64,000 bases of DNA from Panax quinquefolius. Lineage: Eukaryota > Streptophyta > Magnoliopsida > Apiales > Araliaceae. Below, in pieces: positions 1 through 11,911 of this stretch. The translations under genes and the position numbers were made by a program. Positions within the stretch are counted from its first letter, which is position 1; each line of letters begins with the position of its first letter. The stretch covers positions 156,101,669-156,165,668 of the forward strand of contig CM035152.1 in the NCBI GenBank assembly GCA_020205615.1, in the 5' to 3' direction. The notes beneath the pieces were generated by a model. It was not told the origin of the DNA. It saw only the letters and a program-made list of their open reading frames with translations, and made no database searches.

Positions 1-1094
1 AATTGAATTGGAGAACACACCTTTTACAAGCAATTTATCAAATACTGAACCTGCAACTTAGGAATTGAAAAAACCCAGTTAATCTGAGGGCAATCTTGCA
101 TTGAATAATTATTCTCTTGTCTAACTGAAAAAGATCAAGAGTCAATACTTCCAGACAACTCAGTTTGAATCACTAGCTTATTCAAAGAAATCAGACTCAC
201 ACAATTTGGTTGCATTGGATAAGGGTTAAATATTAACTTTATTAACCCCCGATTAATTAATAAACTCTAAATTCCCTTTTAATAAACCATAAACCTTAAA
301 CTCTAGTTAATTAATCTTAAAGCCTGATTAATAAAACATAAATCCCAAACTCTAGTTGATGAAAAAGAAAACATTTCTCCCCCTGAAAGTTGATTAGTCT
401 CCACTTGAGTTAACAAACCTTAAAAAGAACAGCAACACATTTGTCTATGCAATATAAACACGTGCAAAAAGTTGTCAAGTCAAGAATACAACTGTTAGCT
501 GTCCAAGATTTTCTTGGATGAATTAGTTTCCCAAAATGGAAAGCCAGCCATGAAAAACAGTGAGATTATTTAGGATACCCGCTAATAAATGTATTTCAAT
601 CATATTTAGTTCATATGACTAAAAATTGTTTTACTATTATAGATGAACATGAAAAAAGATTAACCAACCTAGATTCACCATCATACATTAAGGCGGTTGG
701 TAGACCTCACAAAATATAGGTTTAGATTGGTTTTGGGTTACATAAAATAGGTTTGATTGGTTTTGAAACTAAAATCATATTATCTATATTTAATATGGAT
801 TATGTGGTTTGTATTTAAATGGTTATGAGTTGAATCCAAGTCGACCTATTTTTTAAATTATAGTTTCACTAAAATCTTAATTTATGTTATACTAAAAGAG
901 TCTTATTTTAATTTTTTGGAACTAAATTTGAAATTAAAATTTTTAATTGATGTTACTAATTTGAGTATTAAAATATTAATTTTGTGATTATAAGCACTTT
1001 AAAAATAATTTACATTAATAATTATTATATTAATTAAAATTAATAAAATTATTTAATTTTATTACAATAATCAAGAATTTTTTTTTTTTTTTTG
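1..1094. other. AT-rich intergenic DNA, no gene seen
   Basis: This stretch is AT-rich and ends in a long T run. I see no convincing reading frame, RNA gene or element terminus in it. It is the left flank of the retrotransposon that begins at 1417. Confidence 0.6.
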
Positions 1095-1346
1095 GGTGGG
1101 GGTGGGGGTGGGGGGGGGGGGTGGGGGTGGGGTGGGGGAGGAGTGTATACATAATCAATAAATAATATTTGTTTTGAGGAGGAGGAGGGGGGGGGGTGGG
1201 TGTGTGGGATGTGGGGTGTGGAGGTGGGATGGGTGGGTGGGTGGGTGGGGTAGAGTGGGTGCTGTGAGGTGGGGTGGAGTGGGTGTGAGGGGTGGGGGTG
1301 GGGTGGGGCGGGGTGGGGTTGGTGTGGTGGGGCGGGGGTGTGGGTG
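1095..1346 (+). repeat. G-rich low-complexity tract (GGGTGGG-like)
   Basis: After a poly-T run the plus strand becomes almost pure G with scattered T and A: GGGTGGGGG-type runs at about 1095-1138 and again at 1180-1345, separated by about 40 bases of AT-rich sequence. The many runs of three or more G could form G-quadruplexes on the plus strand. Reading frames crossing it give only Pro/His or Gly/Arg low-complexity peptides, so I treat it as non-coding. Confidence 0.85.
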
Positions 1347-2349
1347 TTCTTTGTTAGCTTTACAAAGTGCAAAAAATTATTACAAACTAATATGGGTCAA
1401 AAGTAATTAAAGTAGATGTGACGCCCCCAAAATAGGTATACACCACACCCATTCTGAGTCGCCAAATACATGGTACAGAAACAACTACAACTTTATTATT
1501 ACAACAAGAAAGCTGTGAGTTTAAATACAAATATTATCTTTTTAGACAATATCTATACTCAAATAAATCCCCATCACATTTATTGATACATTATTTTACA
1601 AAATGGTGAGGACTACTAAACAACTCTCTAGAACCTTCATTCCATACCCCGACTAGTACTCGCTACATTCTCGCCTCGTGAGAAAAAAAATGGAACAACA
1701 AGGAAAAGGGTGAGCTCAACTAGCCCAGTAAAAAATACTATGACTAAGATAATATACAACAAATTATCGTTAGTCTCCAACAGGAAAAAATCGATAGAAT
1801 ACAATGTATAAACAAGTTTCGGATCAATATTCGCAATGGAAATAATAATTCATAGAAGAGTTACGTAGAGAATGAAATCTACTATAATCTATGAATTTAA
1901 TAGTTCATCATCAATATTTTATCCTCGTAACATCAATCAATATTCATCTCAAATCAAATATTCATCTTTACTATGTGCCAAAGATATTCATCAATCGGTC
2001 GTGTTCATCTCAACACTGTTCATCTTTGCACTACTGAGCCAAAGATATTCTTCAGAAATCATTCATCTTGCAGACTATGTGCCAAAGATATTCAATAATA
2101 TCATCATTTAAGACCGAGGATGATGAAAATATTTTTAAAGAATGAATCCGGTGAAACAAAATGACAAGGATTAAGGATTAAGGATTCAGTACTTTGTTTT
2201 ATCCATGTCCAACAATACCTCAAAAATAATCATAGTGGTGTAAAATTCAAGAATGATCAAAACATGGATACAATCAAAGCTAGTATCCGAATAGATGTTT
2301 TTGGACAAAAAGAAGAAATTTTATTTTTCTATTGAATAGTAAGGTCAGA

Positions 2350-2512
2350 TATCGTGAATAGTCCAGTATACGTGAATAGTAACTCGACACCAAAAGATAG
2401 AAATTCCAAAAAAACATCTTCACGCTTCATGAATAGTACTCGTGAATAAGTAACTCGTGAATAGTAACTCATGAATAGTAACTCGTGAATAGTAACTCAT
2501 GAATAGTAACCC
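2350..2512. repeat. Short tandem array GTGAATAGTAACT/ATGAATAGTAACT in LTR
   Basis: Imperfect copies of a 13-14-base unit with core GAATAGTAACTC, alternately preceded by CGT and CAT. The same array recurs in the partner LTR at about 8588-8765 with slightly different unit spacing, so it is part of the element and not a local expansion. Confidence 0.8.
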
Positions 2513-3824
2513 CGACATGAAAAAGTTCCAAATTTGATAAAAACTTGGATCAACATTTCAAAGATAATGATATTGAAGAAATAATATCATTACGAAAAAA
2601 AAAATAATATCCCTTACCTCAAAGAATCAAGATTTTGAAGGAAAGGTCAAGTGATCTTTGAATGAAACTTCATCTTCAAGAAAGAACTCTCAAAGTATCT
2701 AAATACTCACAAAAAACGCATTTCAATAATATAGAGAGAGAAAGAGAAAACTTTGTTTTACGGTGTGATTTTCAATTCTAACTTAGCCCTCTATTTATAG
2801 GAAAATGTTAGCCTCAGAAGCAGACTTGACTGCCACACGATGGCTTTACCTGCTACTATTGCCACCCACCACATTTGAAATAAAATTCAGCATATTTTTT
2901 CACCAACCACAAGTGGGGCCCACTCAATTCTAGAATTTTCCACCAAAATCAATTATAACCCTAATTTCCGAATCAGACACCTCTTAAAATTCATAACAAA
3001 TCATTCGTGCATTTTTAACGGTTCAAAATTTGTGGACATATACTCAACTTATGTATGTATAACATACCCAAAAATTACCACAATCCAACGGTCGGATTAA
3101 AAATTATAACCCCCGCAATATATCTCAAAACTCCTGATTTAATTTTTAATACCTCCAATCCGATAAAATACTGATAAAACACCTCAACATTTCTTCCTTC
3201 ATTAATAACCACATAAATAAATCCATCATTTATATTCATATAAAATAAATATTTCCTTATCATATGAATCAATAATTAATTATTCACAAATAATATTACA
3301 GAATCACATTTATGACAACAACCAGTCGTTCCTCAGGAAGAGGGGCTTTCAATAAGGATCTCTCCATCTTTGGCGCCGCAATTAGGTGACCAAACCTCTC
3401 CTTAGATGTAACTTTCTAGACATTGCCAATAATGTTATCTAATAATATTATTCAAATAATATGAATTATTGATCCGATAATGGAAATATTGCAGTTGACA
3501 ATTATTGAACAACAATAATATAAAATATCAACGCAAAGAATTATTGAATCAATAAAATAAAATATTGAGCAAGATAACTACCGTGAAAATTATTGAGTAG
3601 TGCCATCTTACGCATTTAATCAATAATTCAACAATCTTCATGCAATAACAGGTAGTGTCTTCTTTGTGCAACCACGCCAGTATTCAGATTTTAACCACCG
3701 GTATTCCAATGATCTTAACTCCAGAATAACTACTCCAAGTTATTTATAACCACCCAAACTTTGTCGTTTTCCTCATCCAATTTTCTCGTTATGGGGCCCA
3801 CACATGGTCTGCTTGCGTCGCATA

Positions 3825-3930
3825 CGAATATTCCCGACAAAGCGAATATTCCACGACCAAACGAATATTCCCGACAAGCAGACGAATATTCCACGACCAA
3901 ACGAATATTCCCCGACAAAATGAATATTTT
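3825..3930. repeat. Tandem GAATATTC-containing array in LTR
   Basis: Repeats of about 18-20 bases containing the palindrome GAATATTC alternate with CCACGACCAAAC and CCCGACAA. The partner LTR has the same array at about 10083-10190. It lies near the start of the LTR in element sense (the U3 side), where promoter elements would be expected; any regulatory role is inference. Confidence 0.75.
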
Positions 3931-4062
3931 ATAACCACTTGCTTATTTTGAAATATTTGCGTATTTAACCCTTAACTATCCACATTAATCAAATCAACCC
4001 TTACTATTTCAAAATAATAAATAAAGGAAATTCCTTTTATTTAAAAAAATTTTGGTCTTACA

Positions 4063-5890
4063 ACCTCCCTCCTTATGAAATTTCGTCCTCGAAATTGACG
4101 ACGACGATACAGTGTTTGAAAAGGTGAGGATACCTCGCTTTCATTTCCGTTTCCAATTCCTGTGTCATTTCTATATAGCATGATTCCTCCACAAAACTTT
4201 AACTGGTGGTATGACCTTTCATGGCGTAGGGACATGCTCCTTCCTATCCAAGATCTTGACAGTACCTCCTCACACGTTAAGTCTTGGCTATCTCGTCCGG
4301 TTCTAACTCTATAACGTGGTTTGGTCTTTCACATATTTACGAAGTATGAGATATGTGAAACACATTATGAACACGAGACATACTGAGGTAACGCGAGTCT
4401 ATAGGCTACATTTCCTACTTCGGTCAAGAATTTGAAATGGACCAATAAATCGTGGATTGAGCTTTCCTCTCTTTCAAATCTTGTAACTCCCTTCCATGGA
4501 GCAACTCGCAACAATACATGATCCCTACATTAAATTTCACGTCCCTTTCGATGAAGATCCGCATAACTCTTTTGTCGATCTTGTGCCGTCAGTATACGTT
4601 GTCGAATCATTTGGATCTTTTCGGTGAGTCATACGTCTTAACTTCGGGTCCCAACAATGTTGCTTCACCCACCTCATCCCAACATATTGGAGAATGACAT
4701 TTTTGTCCATATAATGCTTCGAATGGAACCATGCCTATATTTGTTTAATAACTATTGTTGTATGAGAATTCCACCAATGGCAAGTACTTATCCCAACTTC
4801 CTTTGAAATCTAGGACACAGAGTTTTAATATATCTTCAAGAGTTTGAGTAGTCCTTTCTGATTGCCCATCCGTTTGAGGATGGTATGCCAAACTGAATCG
4901 TAAATTCGTGCCCATAGCTTTCTAACCCAAAATCATGAAGTGAATCTTGGGTCACTATCCGAAACTATGGATACAGGCATGCCATGCAACCTCACAATCT
5001 CATTCACGCATATACTAGCAAGACGTTCGAGGAAAAAGTCTCCGTGATCGGCAAGAAATGAGCGATTTGGTTAATCTATCAACAATAACCCAAATAGCAT
5101 TGATGCCTTGAGAAACCATAGGAAGACCGTAATGAAATCTATGGTAATGTGTTCCCACTTCCATTCCAGGAATCTCAAGTGGTTGCAACGGACCCTTAGG
5201 TACTAGATGCTCCGCTTTACACGTTAGCAAGTTAAACACATCGAGATAAACTTTGCAATCTCTCTTCATATTATTCCACCAAAATGTATGTCGAAGATCA
5301 CGATACATTTTAGTACTTCCAGGATGGATTGCAAATGGTGTATTGTGTGCCTCCATCATAATCTTGTACCTCAAATCAGAGTCGTTAGGAATACAAAGTC
5401 TAGAGTGGACTCGAAGTATTCCTTCTTCATCAATTCTCGCTTCCGGAATAGCTCCTTCTTGTACTTTTTCCTCTTCATACGCATGATCGCCTCCGGATTC
5501 GGTGGCTTGAGCAGCTTTAACTAAAGTCGATTATACTCGTATATCATCACGTGGGTACCTAGAGTTTTCATCTCCATCTCTATTATTTGTAAATTCTACG
5601 AAATTAGTCTTTGACAATATCGTACTCGTACTTGTATACGATCTTCTACTCAACACGTCAGCTACCACGTTCGCTTTTCCAGGATGGCATGGTCAGAACA
5701 TGTGCTGAAATGAGTCTCCTCTTGAGTTCTTCGAAGCTCTTCCCACATTCCTTGCTCCATTCGAATTTTGTATCTCTACGAGTTAGCTGCGATAATGGAA
5801 TAGCGATTCGAGAATATCCTTCAACGAATCTCCGATAATAACCAACTAAGCTTAGAAAGCTACGTATTTCGACATCGACTTAGGTTGCTC
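4063..5890 (-). pseudogene. Tekay-like pol remnant: RNase H and integrase, chromo-end
   Basis: Read on the minus strand. About 5690-5890 encodes the start of the RNase H/connection region (RSFLSLVGYYRRFVEGYSRI). 5015-5374 encodes the integrase H2C2 zinc-binding region and the start of the catalytic core (HPGSTKMYRDLRHTFWWNNM, then WVIVDRLTKS with the first catalytic Asp). Broken frames continue to about 4700, and the usual Ty3/gypsy C-terminal end reading FRGRNFIRRE-like lies at about 4070-4100. Frameshifts and stops interrupt it throughout, and the second and third catalytic residues are not in one open frame. The reverse-transcriptase catalytic core expected between 5890 and 6030 is absent, so this is a decayed copy. 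Confidence 0.8.
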
Positions 5891-6013
5891 TCAATCGTGA
5901 CTCATATCCCAATCTTGGATAGCAAGTCACAATGACACCTATCGAGCTTTACTATCGCACGAATATGGCGACGCCCCTATAGAAGTCGGCTTAGGTGAAT
6001 TCCACAAAGGAAG

Positions 6014-7568
6014 TCACCGGATAAAGGCTCGGGTTCCAAATTTATAGTTGAATTTTAACTCGAAGTTCAATAGAGCCATTCGATATGAGATTTTAGAAAT
6101 GAGTTTTGTACCGGGTTCAAAGTCGATACAAAATTTAATATCAAAGCTTTGGGAGTAAGCCAAGAAATTCTTCAGAAATACGTCGGGAAAATCAATAACA
6201 ACAGGAATATTATTCAAATCGGCGTGTCTTTATTCAAATCCATAACATGGACTAAGAAAACTTGACATCCGTAATAAACGAATGACTTCATGGCTTGATA
6301 TGAAAATGTTTGACTACAATGGTTTGATTGCTTGAATTGAATAACAAAGTTGCTTAGGAATATGAAAACTAACAACCTTACAAAAGCAATCAATTTGGCA
6401 TGATGAGTAGTTAACCTTAAAATCACATCAAAAGCAAATATCTCTATAGAAATAAGGTTAACGGGTAATGTGATAGTGCCAACTTGAATCAAGCAAGATT
6501 TTTAAACAACGGATGTAATGAAAGTTTCTCCTAATGGAGTCTCCATGAGATAAGTCAAAGTTTAATTTCTCCGTAGTCAAGTTCAAACGTTGAGCGCAAG
6601 TAAGAGAGATAAAAGAATGGGTAGAACCAATATCTAGTAAGGTATATACTTCGCAAGAATTTATAATTAACTAACCTGCTAACTTCGTTCGGGTTCCTCG
6701 ATTTTGATTTGGTCACGACAAACGCTCTTCCAAGAACCGTTGACTTTGACTTTTACGGGACATCCTTTTGAGTCACCATTCTCATTTGGATTTGGGTTTC
6801 GATATCGCATAATCTCGAGCGATATGTCCTTCTTTTCCACAATTATAGCATACCTTGGAAGGCTTTGAGCAGTTTGACCTCATATGTCTCTCCTCTCCAC
6901 ATCTGTAGCATCTAACCGGCGATCGTTCTCTTCCCTAGAATTTGTTGATGGTGTTGATGTTCTTTGCCGCCGACGTCTTTCCGTCATCGTTAAATCTTCT
7001 CTTTTAGATTGGACATCTCTTTCCATAATATCAACGCGTCGTGCGACTTTTACCCATGCATCACTCATTCTCACTCGTTCGATTATTTCTTCTTTCATTT
7101 CGATTCCGACTTTATCATCTTATACTCGCCAAAGAGTGCTTACATTCAAGCATCACGTATCGGGTAACACAAGCTTGAATCGTTGCATCCTTTTGCTCCA
7201 CGATCGCTCGCAATTCTTGACTCGCTTCTTCTAACTCATGAATACGATTTTGCAATTCTACATTTTGATCATAAAATACCTCTAATAAACTCTCTTGGTA
7301 CCTCTTCTTCCTCTTCTTCCTCACTCAAATATTACCTCTGCGACTATCTAAGGTGCAACTATCAATTCTTCACTCACCACATGGATATCTCTAATTCCTT
7401 CTTCTTCGACATCACATTATCACGGTTGGCGATTAGAGGTGTCTCCACGATCTCATTCAATCCATTGTTAACGTTCTCGTGACCATTCTTAAAAACTATC
7501 ATAAAACAAGGGTTAATTAAATAAATTAACAAATCACATAATACCCCTATATTATGACCAACCAACAA
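6014..7568 (-). pseudogene. Tekay-like gag-protease remnant with CCHC knuckles
   Basis: In element order (minus strand): 7374-7568 and 7115-7324 give a charged, partly coiled-coil N-terminal Gag segment. About 6800-6905 holds two zinc knuckles: the first is complete (CYRCGERRHMRSNC), the second has its last Cys changed to Tyr ([14 protein letters not shown]). About 6535-6660 holds a retropepsin-like protease segment (LLDIGSTHSFIS), where the usual D-T/S-G triad reads D-I-G. About 6014-6192 is the leader to reverse transcriptase (DFPDVF, IDFEPGT, ISKISYRMA). The main capsid domain is lost and the frame is broken in several places. Confidence 0.75.
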
Positions 7569-7672
7569 ATAAGCTTAGGTAGAGACACTTTAGCGAAGGT
7601 TTTACTAATCTCTCCCTCCTAGTTCTATTCCCCGATCTCCGCCGGAGATCATATCCTAAGCTCGATATTAAT

Positions 7673-10325
7673 CGTGACGCCCCAAAATAGGTATACACCA
7701 CACCCATTCACGAAGTCGCCAAATACATGGTATGTAAACAACTACAACTTTATTATTACAACAAGAAAGCGTGAGTTTAAATACAAATATTATCTTTTTA
7801 GACAATATCTATACTCAAATAAATCCCCATCACATTTATTGATACATTATTTTACAAAAATGGTGAGGACTACTAAACAACTCTCTAGAACCTTCATTCC
7901 ATACCCCGACTAAGATTGCGCTACATTCTGCGCCGTGTGAGAAGAAAAATGGAACAACAAGGAAAAGGGTGAGCTCAACTAGCCCAAGAAAAAATACTAT
8001 GACTAAGATAATATACAACAAATTATCGTTAGTCTCCAACAGGAAAAATCGATAGAATACAATAGACAACAAGTTTAGGATCAATATTCGCAATGAAATA
8101 ATAATTCATAGAAGAGTTACGTAGAGAATGAAATCTACTATAATCAATGAATTTAACAGTTCATCATCAATATTTTATCCTGTAACATCAATCAATATTC
8201 ATCTCAAATCAAATATTCATCTTTTGCACACTCTGAGCCAAAGATATTCATCAATCCATTCATGTTCATCTCAACACTGTTCATCTTGCACTCTGAGCCA
8301 AAGATATTCTTCAGAAATCATTCATCTTTGCACTAAAGCCAAAGATATTCAATAATATCATCATTTAAGACCGAGGATGATGAAAAATATTTTAAAGAAC
8401 GAATCCAATTGAAACAAAATGACAAGGATTAAGGATTAAGGATTCGTACTTTGTTTTTATCCATGTCCAACAATACCTCAAAAATAATCATAGTGGTGTA
8501 AAATTCAAGAATGATCAAAACATGGATACAATCAAAGCTAGTATCCGTAATAGATGTTTTGGACAAAAAGAAGAAATTTTATTTTTGGTGAATAGTCACA
8601 GATATCGTGAATAGTGTCAGTATCGTGAATAGTAACTCAAACACCAAAAGATAGAAATTCCACAAAAAACATCTTCACGCTTATGAATAGTACTCGTGAA
8701 TATAAGAATCGTGAATAGTAACTCATGAATAGTAACTCGTGAATAAGAACTCATGAATAGTAACCCGACATGAAAAAGTTCCAAATTTGATAAAAACTTC
8801 AGATCAACATTTCAAAGATAATGATATTGAAGAAATAATATCATCATTACGAAAAAAAATAATATCCCTTACCTCAAAGAATCAAGCCGGAAGGAAAGGT
8901 CGGAAGTGATCTTTGAATGAAACTTATCAGATCGAATAAAGAACTCTCAAAGTATCTAAATACTCACAAAATACGCTCAATAATATAGAGAGAGAAAGAG
9001 AGAAAACTTTGTTTCTGGTGTGATTTTCAATTCTAACTTAGCCCTCTATTTATAGGAAAATGTTAGCCTTCAGAAAGCGAGACTTGACCGCTACCACGAT
9101 GGCTTTACCTGCTACTATTGCCACCCACCACATTTGAAATAAAATTCAGCACATTTTTTCACCAACCACAAGTGGGGCCCACTCAATTCTAGAATTTTTC
9201 ACCAAAATCAATTATAACCCTAATTTCCGAATCAGACACCTCTTAAAATTCATAACAAATCATTCGTGCATTTTTAACGGTTCAAAATTTGTGGACATAT
9301 ACTCAACTTATGTATGTATAACATACCCAAAAATTACCACAATCCAACGGTCGGATTAAAAATTATAACCCCGCAATATATCTCAAAAACCCCTAATTTA
9401 ATTTTTAATACCTCCAATCCGATAAAATACTGATAAAACACCTCAACATTTCTTCCTTCATTAATAACCACATAAATAAATCCATCATTTATATTCATAT
9501 AAAATAAATATTTCCTTATCATATGAATCAATAATTAATTATTCACAAATAATATTACGTAATCACATTTATGACAACCAGTCGCTCCTCAGAAAGAAAG
9601 GGGCTTTCAAATAAGGATCTCTCCTTACATGGCGGCATAATTAGGTGACCAAACCTCTCCTTGATGTAACTTTCTAGACATTGCCAATAATGTTATCTAA
9701 TAATATTATTCAAATAATATGAATTATTGATCCGATAATGGGAAATCTTGTGCGATGTGACAATTATTGAACAACAATAATATAAAATATCAACGCTGAA
9801 CAATTATTGAATCAATAAAATAAAATATTGAGCAAGAACTCATCGTGAAAATTATTGAGTAGTGCCATCTTACGCATTTAATCAATAATTCAACAATCTT
9901 TGTAATACTGGTGCTTCTTTCGCGCAACCACGCCAGACATCAGTATTTTAACCACCCGGGTATTCCAACGGTCTTTCTGTCAGAATAACTACGCCGTTAT
10001 TTATAACCACCCAAACTTTGTCGTTTTCCTCATCCAATTGCTTTTCAGTTATGGGGCCCACACATGGTCATAGCGGCGTCATGCGAATATTCCCGACAAG
10101 CATTTAATATTCCACGACCAAACGAATATTCTCTGACGAGACGAATATTCCACGACCAAACGAATATTCCCCGACAAAAATGAATATTTTATAACCGCTT
10201 GCTTATTTTGAAATATTTGCGTATTTAACCCTTAACTATCCACATTAATCAAATCAACCCTTACTATTTCAAAATAATAAATAAAGGAAATTCCTTTTTA
10301 TTTAAAAAAATTTCGGGGTCTTACA
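7673..10325 (-). repeat. 5' LTR of the Tekay-like element
   Basis: Full-length partner of 1417-4062; it ends at 10325 against the GTAGA target duplication. Differences between the LTRs are many small indels and substitutions concentrated in CG-rich words, while AT-rich stretches are nearly identical. This LTR should carry the promoter that drove the element leftward. Confidence 0.88.
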
Positions 10326-10330
10326 GTAGA

Positions 10331-11743
10331 TCTAACTCATATTTGTAATAATAATATGGGTCCAAAATCAAACTAATCCATCACCTAAAAACTAGTTAAC
10401 CAACTCAATAGATCCAAAGTGATTTTAGTTAACTATATAGTTTTTAACTTAAATTGTCAAATCTAGTGATTACTAACAACATTCGAGGAACTTATTGTTT
10501 CATACCAGATACAAATAGTCGGAATTAATATTTTCATAAAAAAAAAATTATATTTTAATATTTTCATACGAGTGTAGCACTCATCTACTATTCATTATAG
10601 AACTATCATTTTTTTCTTGTAGAAATATCAATTTCCTAAATTAAAATCTACTTTTAAAATTAGTGTATTAATAATTAATTCTTGTTAAACTCCATCCATC
10701 AGTCCTAAAATTAGTAGTCTCTGTTCCAAAATATATGATCTGAATTTTTAAAGTTAATTTAATATGTTTTAAATTTAAAATTGACAAAAAAATATTTATT
10801 TTTAGTCGCAACGGTTAATTATAAAATATCTAGCAAAACTATTAATTATTAGATTTATTGTGTTGTAATTTTTAATAAATTTAAATAATTTTAAGTTAAA
10901 AATATCTTAAATTGACTTTTAAAAAATCGATGATATTAGAAATGGATGAAGTATTACTTATATTTAAGTAGTTTATAATGCTGGTAATTGATTATGTATA
11001 ACCAGAAATTTAACATTTTGCTTTAAAGATGAGAGATTGAATATTTAAAAGATATTTATATCCTTAATCTTGTAGAAGAAAAAAAAAGTTTTGTAATTAG
11101 GTAGGTATATTATTGGAGTTTGAAATTTCTATTGAAGGGGATCCTCAATATTTCAAATTTAATTCTTAGTCACTATAAATTAGTTGGGGGAACATCCTAC
11201 AATAAAATATACTAATTTAAAACATAATTATAAAAAGAGATTAATAGAGTTGCACAACTGTACAGATCCTCAAATGTACATAATCTACAACTCTACGATA
11301 TGAGGATTCACTCTACGGTGATAAAGTGATTACACTCTATTATCAGTCAGTTCTACTGGGTGACTATAATCGTAGACTGCCTACAATTAAAACTAACACA
11401 ACTGTTCCCCTCCATTATTTCTGTATAAAAATCATCCTATTAAACTATTTCAAAGTTCAAACATTAAAAAAAATGTCCTTAATTTCTCATATAAATGGCA
11501 TTGCTGTTGTGGAACAAATATTCTTCCCTTGCAAAACAACTTCAGCACAGATTATTCGAAGCTTAGACGCTCTGAGTTCTTGGCAATGACACCAAAGTTG
11601 TTCATGTATAATGCAAAGTCAACACGCATGTGTACAGAGTCTCTATGTACCAAGTGTGATTCTTTTTTACATGTACTATAAACATAGACACTAACGTAAA
11701 ATACAACAAATATTTGTGAGATCTTATACTGTTGTTCCGATCA
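10331..11743. other. AT-rich intergenic DNA plus 3' UTR of the VWA gene
   Basis: No coding region is visible. It contains a degenerate Stowaway-like element at 10717-10951. The part adjoining 11743 should hold the 3' UTR and polyadenylation region of the minus-strand VWA gene. Confidence 0.55.
10717..10951. mobile_element. Stowaway-like MITE (degenerate)
   Basis: It is flanked by TA on both sides (10715-10716 and 10952-10953). The left end resembles the inverted complement of the right end (TCTCTGTTCCAAAATAT against TTCATCCATTTCTAATAT, followed by TTAAAGTTAATTT-like and AAAAGTCAATTTAA-like sequence). This is the layout of Tc1/mariner-type plant MITEs, with considerable decay. Confidence 0.5.
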
Positions 11744-11911
11744 TTAATCTGAGCCACAACATGCATCACAACAATAGTAACATCCTAGACATGATAGGGC
11801 ACCACAGAGTTGTGTGATCATGATTGCGCATTGGTTATTTATCCGAGAACAAGTCTCAATACAACACATGCAACAGCAGTGGCTACACATCTTGCCGCAA
11901 CAATTTGAGGC
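11744..11911 (-). other. Cysteine-rich C-terminal tail of the VWA protein
   Basis: Residues 694-748 of the VWA protein, within the last exon, contain 17 Cys in 55 positions, arranged as CC, CCC and CC clusters separated by short hydrophobic stretches. It resembles other plant Cys-rich membrane-associated tails (palmitoylation or metal binding), but that is inference. Confidence 0.8.

Larger units (their letters stand above)
1417..4062 (-). repeat. 3' LTR of the Tekay-like element
   Basis: It is the direct-repeat partner of 7673-10325 over its full length. Within it are three spaced copies of a GCCAAAGATATTC motif (about 1977-2093), a short tandem array built on GTGAATAGTAACT (about 2350-2512), and a second array built on CGAATATTCC/CGACAA (about 3825-3930). 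Frames inside it are short and not conserved between the two LTR copies. Confidence 0.88.
1412..10330 (-). mobile_element. Ty3/gypsy LTR retrotransposon, chromovirus (Tekay/Del-like), defective
   Basis: Two direct repeats of about 2.65 kb bound an internal region of about 3.6 kb. The outer edges carry the same 5-bp target duplication, GTAGA (1412-1416 and 10326-10330). Coding remnants read on the minus strand, so the element's 5' LTR is at 7673-10325 and its 3' LTR at 1417-4062. In element sense the LTR begins TGTAAGACC and ends in GGGGCGTCACA (the inner copy ends in ACG). A purine-rich tract sits against the 3' LTR (4063-4078), and a degraded initiator-Met-tRNA-type primer site (GAGCTTAGG) lies next to the 5' LTR (about 7655-7672). 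Gag capsid and the reverse-transcriptase core are missing, so it cannot move on its own. Confidence 0.88.

Noticed and set aside
1049..1410. Pro/His-rich and Gly/Arg-rich frames on both strands
   Set aside because: They are translations of the G-rich low-complexity tract, with no family similarity or gene context.
2350..2512. Regular repeats that might suggest a CRISPR-like array
   Set aside because: The units are contiguous without unique spacers, and the array is inside a plant LTR.
5253..5524. Plus-strand frames of 77-78 codons
   Set aside because: They are antisense shadows of the integrase remnant read on the minus strand.
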